DNA from: an uncultured Fibrobacter sp.
GTDB lineage: Bacteria > Fibrobacterota > Fibrobacteria > Fibrobacterales > Fibrobacteraceae
Length of the DNA: 14,494 nt
Assembly (NCBI GenBank): GCA_937891805.1
Contig: CALATK010000190.1
Span: forward strand, 1 to 14,494
Reading direction: 5' to 3'
In this document: positions 6,392 to 12,390 of the stretch, one piece after another
How positions within the stretch are numbered: the stretch's first letter is position 1
Layout of the letters: every line of letters starts with the position of its first letter
Notes under the pieces: model-generated
What the model saw: only the letters and a program-made list of their open reading frames with translations
The model's database searches: none
What the model was told of the DNA's origin: nothing
Made by a program: the position numbers and the translations under genes

Positions 6392-6966
6392 TATTCCGCT
6401 TCGTCGGCCTTCTTGCTGATAATGTCAATCAGTTCGGCAAAAGACTTGGTCTTGAGAATCTGGCTGAACTGATCCTTGTAGTTACGGGCGGTAGAAAGGT
6501 CGTCGATAACCAGGTCCCAGGCCATCCACTTGCCGTTTACCTGGGTCATCTTGTATTCCAGAACGGCTTCCTTGCCCTTGTTCCACAAGTGGGCCACCAC
6601 GCGAGCCTCGTTATCCTTTTTCATCTTGGCAGGCTCGTAAATCGTGGAATCCGCACGGTAGAGTTCCAGGCGCTTCGCACTGGAGTTGCGGACCATGCGC
6701 TTGAATTCTGACACAAACTTTTCTTGGGAAGCGGCGTCCTGGGCGTTCCAGTCCTTGGCCGAAAGGCTCTTCTTGGCAAGCATCTCGAAGTCGAAACTAT
6801 CGCTCAGCAGGTCCTTGACGCGATCCTTTTCCTTGGCGGTATGGTTGGACTTTTTCAGCAAGGCCTGCAGTTCACCGTCCTTTTTCTTGATGGCGGCAAC
6901 AGGGTCTTCGGCGGCAAAGGCCACCAGAGAAAGGCCAACAACCAAAATCATCAACTTCTTAAACAT
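6391..6966 (-). CDS. MlaC/Ttg2D-family periplasmic phospholipid-binding protein
   Basis: A 191-residue exported protein. The signal peptide is MFKKLMILVVGLSLVAFA, cut before AEDP. The mature part fits the MlaC/Ttg2D fold: DPVAAIKKKDGELQALLKK, a helical stretch ending FDFEMLAKKSLSAKDW (position of the family's fDFxxma motif), FVSEFKRMVRNS, then strands DSTIYEPAKMKKDNEARVVA, EAVLEYKMTQVNGKWMAWDL and VIDDLSTARNYKDQFSQILK. MlaC proteins shuttle phospholipids across the periplasm between the outer-membrane MlaA complex and the inner-membrane MlaFEDB transporter. No mlaA, D, E or F is in the window. A good Shine-Dalgarno (AAGGAG) lies in the 16-bp gap after tolC. The operon context beside a TolC-family gene fits envelope lipid homeostasis; the exact partner complex is unknown. 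Confidence 0.88.
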   Translation of the reverse strand: MFKKLMILVVGLSLVAFAAEDPVAAIKKKDGELQALLKKSNHTAKEKDRVKDLLSDSFDFEMLAKKSLSAKDWNAQDAASQEKFVSEFKRMVRNSSAKRLELYRADSTIYEPAKMKKDNEARVVAHLWNKGKEAVLEYKMTQVNGKWMAWDLVIDDLSTARNYKDQFSQILKTKSFAELIDIISKKADEAE

Positions 6967-6982
6967 GGGAATTTACTCCTTT

Positions 6983-8338
6983 TTAAAATCTGGCTTGATA
7001 GTCTTTTAAACTCAACCCCATCCTGGCAATGAGTTCCGCCACTTCCACATTGTACTTGCACACCGCAAAAAGGTAATCTTTCTGCAAGGTCACGTTCTGG
7101 GTGTAGGCGCTTACCAGTTCGCCCGTCTTGGACTTGTCCAGGTCGTACTGCATGGCGGCCCCCTTCAGAATGGCTTCGGAGGCCTTGAGGCTTTCTTTCA
7201 GGGCTTCCATCTTCTCCTGGGCGGCGACCACCTGGTAATACTGCTCTTCGGCCTTGGCCATCAGGCCGTCCGCCGCATAGGCTTCTTTCATTTTCAGGCC
7301 ACGGTATTCTACCCGGGCTTCGCGATAGCCAGCCCACTGCTTCCAGAAATTCAGCCGGTACCTGAGCCCGATACCGATAACGCCCGAAAGTTTGTTCACG
7401 GCGTCTTCGGCAAAGGCATCCTTCTGCATCACCTTGCGGTTTCCGGCCCAGCTTTTTACGTATTCCACTTCACCCAGCACAAAGAACTCCGGCGCGAGCT
7501 TTGCCTCCGCCAAATCCATCTGGGTCCGTTTCGCGATAAGCCCCGCCGAAAGCTGTTTCAGTTCCGGATTGCTCTGCAAGGTGAGCAACCGAACCTCTTC
7601 CAGAAGGGGCAACTTTTCCTTGCGGGGGACAAGCACCGTATCTTCTGCGGCAAAGACATCGCCATCCTGCAGGTTCAGCGAAAAGCGGATAGCCAGTTGC
7701 ACCCGTTTCATGCCCAGTTCCGCCTCGGTCACGCCCTCCTTGACCGTATGCATTTTCGCCTTCAGGTTCAAAAAGTCCATCTGGCTCACATTGGGATCGT
7801 CGTCGTCCAGGGCTTCTTCCATCTGCTCGTAGGCTTCATCTACACGCTTCTGGGCATCGGCGGCCAAGCGTTTCATTTCAAGGGCCAGCAGGTAGTTGTA
7901 ATAATAGGTCTGCAGTTCCACTTCTTTTCGCAAGAGGGCGTTTTCGATGGCAAAGGACTTCTGCTGCACATCCGCTTCCAGGGCCCGCTTGCCGGAGCGG
8001 TACTGCCCCAAGTTCAGGGGCTGCACGAACTTGGCCTGCACTCCCCAGAAAGGGCCCATCTTGGAAAAGTCATAGACATCAACCGTATCGCCCCAGTTAT
8101 CTACAGATTCCTTAAGGCCGGGGGCAGGGCCCACCATCATGGAAACGTCCAGGGTGGGCAAAATGGCTTCGGCCTTCAGGCTCTGGATTTTTTCCTTTTT
8201 CGATTCGGTTCCAAATCGGGCTTCTGCAATTTGCGGGTCATTTGCAAGCCCAGCCTCGACAAAACGCAAACAGTCGTAACGGACTTCTCCCGCTACGGCA
8301 ATGCCTGCAAGCATCGTCAAGAGCAAAAACTTTTTCAT
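6983..8338 (-). CDS. TolC-family outer-membrane protein
   Basis: A 452-residue precursor with signal peptide MKKFLLLTMLAGIAVAG. It is rich in long alpha-helical coiled segments: SKKEKIQSLKAEAILPTLDV, ALEADVQQKSFAIENALLRK, VDEAYEQMEEALDDDDPNVS, MQYDLDKSKTGELVSAYTQN. Two outer-membrane-efflux repeats interrupted by strands (FWGVQAKFVQPLNLG; GVIGIGLRYRLNFW) are what a TolC-type trimeric channel-tunnel shows. I chose ATG 8338 because it starts a textbook signal peptide and has AAAGGTGG five bases upstream. The frame stays open upstream to an ATG at 8503, but those 55 codons run through a palindromic element and would bury the signal peptide. No fusion protein or pump gene is adjacent, so whether it serves efflux, protein secretion or another transporter is open. 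mlaC-like follows after 16 bp. Confidence 0.9.
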   Translation of the reverse strand: MKKFLLLTMLAGIAVAGEVRYDCLRFVEAGLANDPQIAEARFGTESKKEKIQSLKAEAILPTLDVSMMVGPAPGLKESVDNWGDTVDVYDFSKMGPFWGVQAKFVQPLNLGQYRSGKRALEADVQQKSFAIENALLRKEVELQTYYYNYLLALEMKRLAADAQKRVDEAYEQMEEALDDDDPNVSQMDFLNLKAKMHTVKEGVTEAELGMKRVQLAIRFSLNLQDGDVFAAEDTVLVPRKEKLPLLEEVRLLTLQSNPELKQLSAGLIAKRTQMDLAEAKLAPEFFVLGEVEYVKSWAGNRKVMQKDAFAEDAVNKLSGVIGIGLRYRLNFWKQWAGYREARVEYRGLKMKEAYAADGLMAKAEEQYYQVVAAQEKMEALKESLKASEAILKGAAMQYDLDKSKTGELVSAYTQNVTLQKDYLFAVCKYNVEVAELIARMGLSLKDYQARF

Positions 8339-8341
8339 CAA

Positions 8342-8501
8342 GGCCACCTTTGGAAATTGCTTTGATGAAAAAAATTTGAGCGAGACCGAGTGCTGGCAGG
8401 AACGAAAAGTGGCGAATACTGGATGTATTTGCCACTTAGAGTGACGAAACAGCACGATGCGTCGCAGCCAAATTTTTGAAAATGAATTTTTAAAGGTGGC
8501 C
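8342..8501 (-). repeat. Palindromic element of ~160 bp before tolC that includes its RBS
   Basis: Outer arms are perfect 10-mers, GGCCACCTTT (8342-8351) and AAAGGTGGCC (8492-8501). Inside, AAATTTG ends face each other across imperfect arms with shared TGCTG blocks. The centre is a 13-bp stem AAGTGGCAAATAC / GTATTCGCCACTT (one G.T pair) with five-base loop ATCCA. On the coding strand the downstream outer arm is the tolC Shine-Dalgarno, so in the mRNA the upstream arm could mask it. The segment has no stop in the tolC frame. The shape suggests a MITE-like or REP-like unit. Confidence 0.65.
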
Positions 8502-8513
8502 ATCAACCTAAAT

Positions 8514-9200
8514 TTATAAAAAAGATTGATTTACAAGCATTTTATACTTGGAAATGACACGCTCATAGTAACGCATGGGCAAGGGCCTCCCCCGCTCCAG
8601 CAGCTTGTCCACGGCGGAATGCCCCAGGTTGTAGGCCACCAGGGCTTCTTTCCAGTTGCCGTATTTTCCGATAAGGCGAATCAGGTAGGCCGTTCCCACC
8701 GTCACGTTCACCTCAGGTTTGAACAGGTCCTCTTCGGAATTCACCCGGAGCCCAAACCGCCACGCCATCTTCTGGGCCGTTTCAAGCTTTATCTGCATAA
8801 GCCCGAGTGCTCCCGAAAAAGCTCCCGACTGCATGCGGCCCCGGGCGTTGGGGTTACCGTGGCTTTCCTGGGCCACCACCGCAAGCACCATCAGGGGGTC
8901 AATGGAATAGGCATGGGATATCTGCCAAAGCTGCTCCGTGAGGCGACGGCGGGCATCTTCCGAAAGTTTCTTTTCCGACAAAAAATCTACGGCCCGGTCT
9001 ATCCTCACGTATTCCAGAGTCCAGTTGCCGATTACGTCCAGCTGTTCAATTTCGGCCCTCAGGGCACGCTCTTTTTTGGAAAGGCTTTCCAGTTCGCTGC
9101 GTTGGAGTCCCCAGTAAAAAACAAAAGAGAAAAGGACAACGAAGGTAAGTCCAAAGGCAAGCACCGCCACAGGCGTCGAAAGTCCAAGACTATTCTTCAC
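8514..9200 (-). CDS. Membrane-anchored lytic transglycosylase (SLT domain)
   Basis: This enzyme cleaves the MurNAc-GlcNAc bond of peptidoglycan with formation of a 1,6-anhydro end. Residues 11-31 are an uncleaved N-terminal transmembrane anchor, followed by a short coiled coil (SELESLSKKERALRAEIEQL). The SLT domain starts near residue 95. YSIDPLMVLAVVAQESHGNP holds the catalytic Glu112; GALGLMQIKLETAQ, NVTVGTAYLIRLIGKYGNW and EALVAYNLG are the remaining family motifs. The start is GTG with GGAG about ten bases upstream. It overlaps the end of the STAS-like gene by 11 bp, so translation is probably coupled. Both proteins have one membrane helix next to a coiled coil, and a direct contact is plausible but unproven. 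A 12-base gap separates its stop from the palindromic element before tolC. Confidence 0.92.
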   Translation of the reverse strand: MKNSLGLSTPVAVLAFGLTFVVLFSFVFYWGLQRSELESLSKKERALRAEIEQLDVIGNWTLEYVRIDRAVDFLSEKKLSEDARRRLTEQLWQISHAYSIDPLMVLAVVAQESHGNPNARGRMQSGAFSGALGLMQIKLETAQKMAWRFGLRVNSEEDLFKPEVNVTVGTAYLIRLIGKYGNWKEALVAYNLGHSAVDKLLERGRPLPMRYYERVISKYKMLVNQSFL

Positions 9201-9879
9201 GCCGGGTATTCTCCAGGTGCTTCAGGTAAGAAACCCAGTCGCGAATTGCCCCGAAGGAATTCAGCTGGGATGTATCTTCCACCACGCCCAGCCTTTTCAA
9301 GGGACCAATTGAAGATTCCAGCTTGTCGATTTCCTGCACATAGCGGTCCCGCTGGCTTTCCAGGGCCATAATTTGGGACTGCTTGTCGGCAATGTCTTTC
9401 CCCTGGGCGGCAATGATTAAGAACAAAGTAATAAGCCAACCCATTATCAGCACGCCGGCCGCAATGGCCACGCTCGGACTCAGGCGAAGTCCCGTCTTTT
9501 TGCCGTAATAGACGCCTACCTGCTTCAGCTGCTTGGAAAGGCCGGAACTCTTGTAAGCCTCGCGGCTTTCATGGATTTCAAAAATATTCTTGTACCTGGA
9601 AAAATATTCTAATAGTTCTTCGTTCCTGAACAGGAGCACCATAGTAGAATTCCGCTCCCTGGTCTTGTTCATCAAATCCAGGAACATTTCCAGGTAGTCA
9701 TCTACGGCAAAGTGAGCACGCTCCAGATTCAAAAAGAAAAACACTCCGGGCCCAGACATCAGGGAGTCCAGCTTTTCCCGGACGGCAGAAAGCTGCGCCT
9801 TGCTCAGGGAACCCGACAGGGAAATTTCCACGTCGTTTCCAAAGTCTTCTATCTGTATGTCAATCAGGTCCGCCCTCAT
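9190..9879 (-). CDS. STAS-like domain, transmembrane helix and coiled-coil protein
   Basis: A 229-residue protein in three parts. Residues 5-108 resemble a STAS (anti-sigma-factor-antagonist) fold: VEISLSGSLSKAQLSAVREK, then a strand FFFLNLERAHFAVDDYLEMF, a helix LDLMNKTRERN, strand MVLLFRN and the C-terminal helix region with FEIHESREAY. Residues 136-157 form one transmembrane helix (VAIAAGVLIMGWLITLFLII) preceded by basic residues, so the STAS part should be cytoplasmic. Residues 160-195 are a periplasmic coiled coil (DIADKQSQIMALESQRDRYV). At the position of the phosphorylated D-S-S of SpoIIAA there is V-D-D (Asp60, Asp61). Fusion of STAS to a membrane helix is unusual. ATG 9879 has AAGAGGTGA just upstream, inside the GH57-like gene's end. 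The STAS call is by pattern, not by alignment score. Confidence 0.65.
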   Translation of the reverse strand: MRADLIDIQIEDFGNDVEISLSGSLSKAQLSAVREKLDSLMSGPGVFFFLNLERAHFAVDDYLEMFLDLMNKTRERNSTMVLLFRNEELLEYFSRYKNIFEIHESREAYKSSGLSKQLKQVGVYYGKKTGLRLSPSVAIAAGVLIMGWLITLFLIIAAQGKDIADKQSQIMALESQRDRYVQEIDKLESSIGPLKRLGVVEDTSQLNSFGAIRDWVSYLKHLENTRREE

Positions 9880-9882
9880 GCA

Positions 9883-11739
9883 TCACCTCTTGGAGAGCGT
9901 CATGTTCATCTTGCATTCAAATTTTTCCGAGGCGGCCAGGGACGATTTCCAGAAAGGATAAACACGAATTCCCTGGAACATCTGGGGGGCCGCCGCCGAA
10001 GACGCACTGAAAATCGGCCCGATAAAGACCGGCGTTGGCGTCTCGAATTCCAGTTCTATGGCGGCATCCAGGCTAGAATCAAAAACCTTGAACTTCTTTG
10101 CATCCGGATAAATGAATGGCTCCCTGCGGTCCCACTTGACCTTGGATCCATCCGCGACAATGCAGGGGCCTTCGCCCGACTCCAAAAGTCCAAGCTCCAT
10201 CAAGGTCCCGAAATAGCAGGGATTTTCCTGATAGGTGGTGTTGGCCACCTCGTAAGCCACTCCTATACGGGGAGACCCGTTGTCAAAGTGCAGTTCCTTC
10301 TTGACCAAGAAAACGCCCTGTTTCTCGCCGACACGGTAGCCCTGCTCTCCGCTCAGCTGCACCTGGGCACTGCCGCTTTCCCGTTTCACCTGGTAATCGT
10401 AATGTTCCAGGAACAGGCGGTCGCGCCCGGCCAACAGCACGCCTATCTGCTCTGTGGTCAAGTCCTCATTGGGCAACAGGCATTCCGCAAGGAATAAAGC
10501 CGGTCCACCGTCATCGTGCCAGGCATTCACCAAATTCACGGCAGGAGTCTTGTGGTTGAGCAACCTGAGGATACCCCCCTGGTAATAATCCACTAGGCAA
10601 GAAATCTCCGGATTTTCCACCCAGATCTGTTTCATGCCCTGAAGCATAAAATCGCTCACGTCTATACGCAGGCCCGAAAAATTCATTCGGGAATCCAGGT
10701 CGTGAGCGGCCTTCTGCAGGTAGCGGAAGCCCCACTGACGCACCTTCAGGCTGCGCATGCCCTCGTCGTCTTGCAGGTTCCGGTAAAAAATCGGCGACAT
10801 GGCGGGCAGAAGTTCCTCGTAGAACTTTTCCAGGTCCTTGCCCTGCAGGTTGCCCTTGCCCCTGTGGAACAGGTTCAGCAGGTCCTTTTGCAGGGTATTG
10901 ATCTCGGGACGCTGCACAAGCATCTCCCGGCAAGTGTTGGCCGCAAAGGGGAGCCCCAGCTTGCGACCCGCAGAAACAAGATTGCTGAGAGCCCCTTCCG
11001 GCTGGAGCTGGTTCACGATATAGCTCACGGGCCAGGTCTGCACCTCGTTCGTCTCTACAAAATCTACCAGACGCTCGAAGAAGCCCACAATTTCTTCGGC
11101 CTGCGGGGGCAAGTCCAGCAGCACCACCACGGGCTTTTCTTCGTGATTGTAGGATTCCGCAATTTCCCGCCAGCGAAGGTCGTCTTCGCCGATAGCCTTG
11201 GAAAGTTCGTCAGAAACAGGAACCACCCGCATCAGGGAGCCCTGGTCTTCGACAGTGAACCACCCCGAAACCGGAGAATTGCGGCCCAGGGCCTCCCGAA
11301 CGGCGGCCTCGCTCACCAGCGCATAGTCAAAGGCGCACTCCTCCAGCACAGAAATCATGCCCATTTCCCAGACCAGGGACGAATTAAAATAACCCTGGGG
11401 TTCCAGGCCCAAGAAGGATTTCAGCTTGGACCGGTGCTTTTTCAACTGGCGGACCTGCAGGTCCTTCGGGAACAGCGGAAGCATGGGGTCGTAATAACCA
11501 CCGCCCAAAAATTCAACAAGACCCTCGTCAACCCCGGCCTTGATTTTACCTATGGACAAGGGCTTCGCCGTCTTCTTCAGCATTTCCATAGTCGGGCCGT
11601 CCATAAAGATGGAGCACTTCACCTTCCGGTAGTTCAGCAAAATCTCGAGACCGTCCGACAGGTTGCGGGCGACGGACTCCAGATTGCCGTAGGCCGTCTG
11701 GGGCGAAAGCTGAAGCAAAAAAGAAACGACGGGTTTCAT
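9883..11739 (-). CDS. GH57-like protein, probably catalytically inactive
   Basis: A 618-residue protein with the layout of GH57 4-alpha-glucanotransferase/alpha-amylase. An N-terminal barrel has VEFLGGGYYDPMLPLFPKD (compare GGFYEPVLPLIPK) and GYFNSSLVWEMGMISVLEEC. A middle helical domain has REMLVQRPEINTLQKDLLNL (compare RNFLVKYPEsNxmHK). A C-terminal beta domain of DUF1926 type has VKKELHFDNGSPRIGVAYEV and MFQGIRVYPFWKSSLAASEK. Key family residues are changed: the N-terminal HNHQP is LSPQT (12-16), the WLTERVW nucleophile position is Ser121 instead of Glu, and the acid-motif DGEKFG region reads DLPPQAE. No signal peptide, so cytoplasmic. It heads the run of seven genes, three bases before the STAS-like gene. 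ATG 11739 lacks a Shine-Dalgarno. The family call is by motif recall from Thermococcus-type enzymes; loss of activity is inference. Confidence 0.75.
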   Translation of the reverse strand: MKPVVSFLLQLSPQTAYGNLESVARNLSDGLEILLNYRKVKCSIFMDGPTMEMLKKTAKPLSIGKIKAGVDEGLVEFLGGGYYDPMLPLFPKDLQVRQLKKHRSKLKSFLGLEPQGYFNSSLVWEMGMISVLEECAFDYALVSEAAVREALGRNSPVSGWFTVEDQGSLMRVVPVSDELSKAIGEDDLRWREIAESYNHEEKPVVVLLDLPPQAEEIVGFFERLVDFVETNEVQTWPVSYIVNQLQPEGALSNLVSAGRKLGLPFAANTCREMLVQRPEINTLQKDLLNLFHRGKGNLQGKDLEKFYEELLPAMSPIFYRNLQDDEGMRSLKVRQWGFRYLQKAAHDLDSRMNFSGLRIDVSDFMLQGMKQIWVENPEISCLVDYYQGGILRLLNHKTPAVNLVNAWHDDGGPALFLAECLLPNEDLTTEQIGVLLAGRDRLFLEHYDYQVKRESGSAQVQLSGEQGYRVGEKQGVFLVKKELHFDNGSPRIGVAYEVANTTYQENPCYFGTLMELGLLESGEGPCIVADGSKVKWDRREPFIYPDAKKFKVFDSSLDAAIELEFETPTPVFIGPIFSASSAAAPQMFQGIRVYPFWKSSLAASEKFECKMNMTLSKR

Positions 11740-11744
11740 GGGAT

Positions 11745-11752
11745 AAAGGATA
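11745..11752 (-). promoter_or_regulatory. TATCCTTT box before the GH57-like operon
   Basis: On the minus strand TATCCTTT ends five bases before the ATG of the operon's first gene, preceded by CTATTTTTAC. No Shine-Dalgarno is present. The same arrangement is seen before the HU, MORN-variant and radical SAM genes. Promoter function is inferred from recurrence of the arrangement. Confidence 0.35.
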
Positions 11753-11760
11753 GTAAAAAT

Positions 11761-11812
11761 AGGGGCTAGGGTCTAGGATCTAGGGGTTAGGATCTAGGGG
11801 CTAGGGACTGGG
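11761..11812. repeat. Degenerate 14-bp tandem repeat
   Basis: About three and a half units of 14 bp: AGGGGCTAGGGTCT, AGGATCTAGGGGTT, AGGATCTAGGGGCT, then AGGGACTGGGG. Units differ at two to four positions. It begins 22 bp upstream of the GH57-like start, so it may flank or overlap the promoter. G-richness on one strand is marked. Confidence 0.75.
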
Positions 11813-11814
11813 GA

Positions 11815-11944
11815 AATGTGGGGTGTGAAATTAGTAATGAGTTGTGAGTTATGAGTTGTGAGTTCTTATAGTCGCGCCTTTGACGCCAAATTATATGCTG
11901 AGGACTGAAAACTGACGACAGATAACTCAACAATGTGGGGTGTG
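11815..11944 (-). repeat. Dispersed hairpin repeat, copy B, flanked by 13-bp direct repeats
   Basis: AATGTGGGGTGTG occurs exactly at 11815-11827 and again at 11932-11944. Between them lie 104 bp that are the inverse of the repeat at 2996-3087, with the same CAGTCCTCAG, TAATTTGGC, hairpin, TATAAG and CTCACAACT blocks when read on the minus strand. The hairpin (11874-11886) reads GCGTC-AAA-GGCGC on that strand. Perfect flanking repeats look like a target duplication or a recombination footprint. Confidence 0.75.
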
Positions 11945-12049
11945 GGGGAAGTCTCCCCCTGATTTCTGTTTCGCCAGGCATTGCCTGAAACAAGGTTGGT
12001 GAGCCTGTCGAACCATCCATCACCCCCTCTCCTAGGGGCTTCGCCCCTA
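11944..12049. repeat. Cluster of three short perfect hairpins
   Basis: GGGGGA-AGTC-TCCCCC (11944-11959), CAGGCA-T-TGCCTG (11975-11987) and TAGGGGC-TTC-GCCCCTA (12033-12049) follow each other within 106 bp. Between the last two, GGTGAGCCTGTCGAACC (11998-12014) resembles the widespread GGTTCGACAGGCTCACC type of interspersed repeat. The last hairpin is followed by AAACCCTTTTTT, so it could act as a weak plus-strand terminator, although no plus-strand gene precedes it. Confidence 0.55.
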
Positions 12050-12228
12050 AAACCCTTTTTTCAACAAATCTCTCCCTCGATGTGTACATTCCCTCGCTCG
12101 CAAAACTCATTTCATTCGATTGCTCTCTCGAGAAGCACACATCTCGGTCAAAAAATAAGCGGTTGGCTCGGGAAATAAATGCTTTTTGTTGGTGAGATTC
12201 GCTTTAGCAGGAACGGTAAGTTACTGCA

Positions 12229-12270
12229 GGCGGAAACTCTTGTGACTGTTAGTCCCTGCGAGTTTCCTCC
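12229..12270. repeat. Inverted repeat with 11-bp arms
   Basis: GGCGGAAACTC (12229-12239) pairs with GAGTTTCCTCC (12260-12270) except for one position; the loop is 20 bases. No T-run follows on either strand, so a terminator is unlikely. It could be an operator or part of the repeat mosaic; no function is assigned. Confidence 0.45.
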
Positions 12271-12286
12271 AAGAAGCCGCACCCCC

Positions 12287-12317
12287 TTGTCATGCCCCGC
12301 TTGACGGGGCATCTCCC
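12287..12317 (+). repeat. Palindromic GTCATGCCCCG-type unit
   Basis: ATGCCCCG (12292-12299), loop CTTGA, CGGGGCAT (12305-12312) form a perfect 8-bp stem inside TTGTCATGCCCCGCTTGACG and the following GGGCATCTCCC. The related form with ATTCCCCG and the identical CTTGA loop lies inside the FISUMP lipoprotein gene at 13071-13091. The pair shows that one repeat family occupies both intergenic and coding positions here. Confidence 0.65.
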
Positions 12318-12330
12318 TTTCATACCATCG

Positions 12331-12363
12331 TAAAAAAGCCCGAAGTCTTTGGAACTTCAGGCT
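12331..12363 (-). terminator. Rho-independent terminator of the FISUMP lipoprotein gene
   Basis: On the minus strand AGCCTGAAGT, loop TCCAAAG, ACTTCGGGCT form a 10-bp stem with one T.G pair, immediately followed by six T. It lies 28 bp after the stop codon. On the plus strand the hairpin is not followed by T, so it works in one direction only. Confidence 0.88.
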
Positions 12364-12390
12364 CATACTCATATTGCCGTAGCAGTTACT

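Larger units (their letters stand above)
11740..12390. other. Gene-free mosaic of short repeats
   Basis: This 650-bp gap between two minus-strand genes holds no ORF with family features. Open frames here are made of palindrome-derived strings. In order it contains the operon's promoter box, a 14-bp degenerate tandem repeat, the inverse copy of the dispersed hairpin repeat inside 13-bp direct repeats, three short perfect hairpins, an 11-bp inverted repeat, a palindromic GTCATGCCCCG-type unit and a terminator. Segment 12052-12228 shows only AT-rich unique-looking sequence with no clear signal. Confidence 0.6.

Noticed and set aside
6983..8506. TolC-family gene starting at 8506 or 8503 instead of 8338
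   Set aside because: The first 55 codons are palindromic-element sequence and would place the signal peptide inside the protein; ATG 8338 has its own Shine-Dalgarno. A separate leader-ORF role was kept as a finding.
10702..11769. Plus-strand open frame of 355 codons over the GH57-like gene
   Set aside because: His- and Gln-rich antisense translation without motifs; the minus-strand gene has GH57 domain order and coupled neighbours.
11761..11944. CRISPR-like array
   Set aside because: Repeat units are 14 bp or shorter and contiguous, with no spacers of constant length and no cas genes nearby.
12033..12060. Strong plus-strand terminator
   Set aside because: The 7-bp hairpin is followed by AAAACCC before the T-run, and no plus-strand gene precedes it; kept only as part of the hairpin cluster.
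11787..12140. Possible 117-residue minus-strand gene in the intergenic mosaic
   Set aside because: Its translation runs through the direct repeats, the dispersed hairpin repeat and three palindromes, so the open frame is a by-product of repeats.
12148..12372. Possible 74-residue minus-strand gene after the FISUMP lipoprotein
   Set aside because: It covers the terminator and the GTCATGCCCCG palindrome and has no Shine-Dalgarno or domain.
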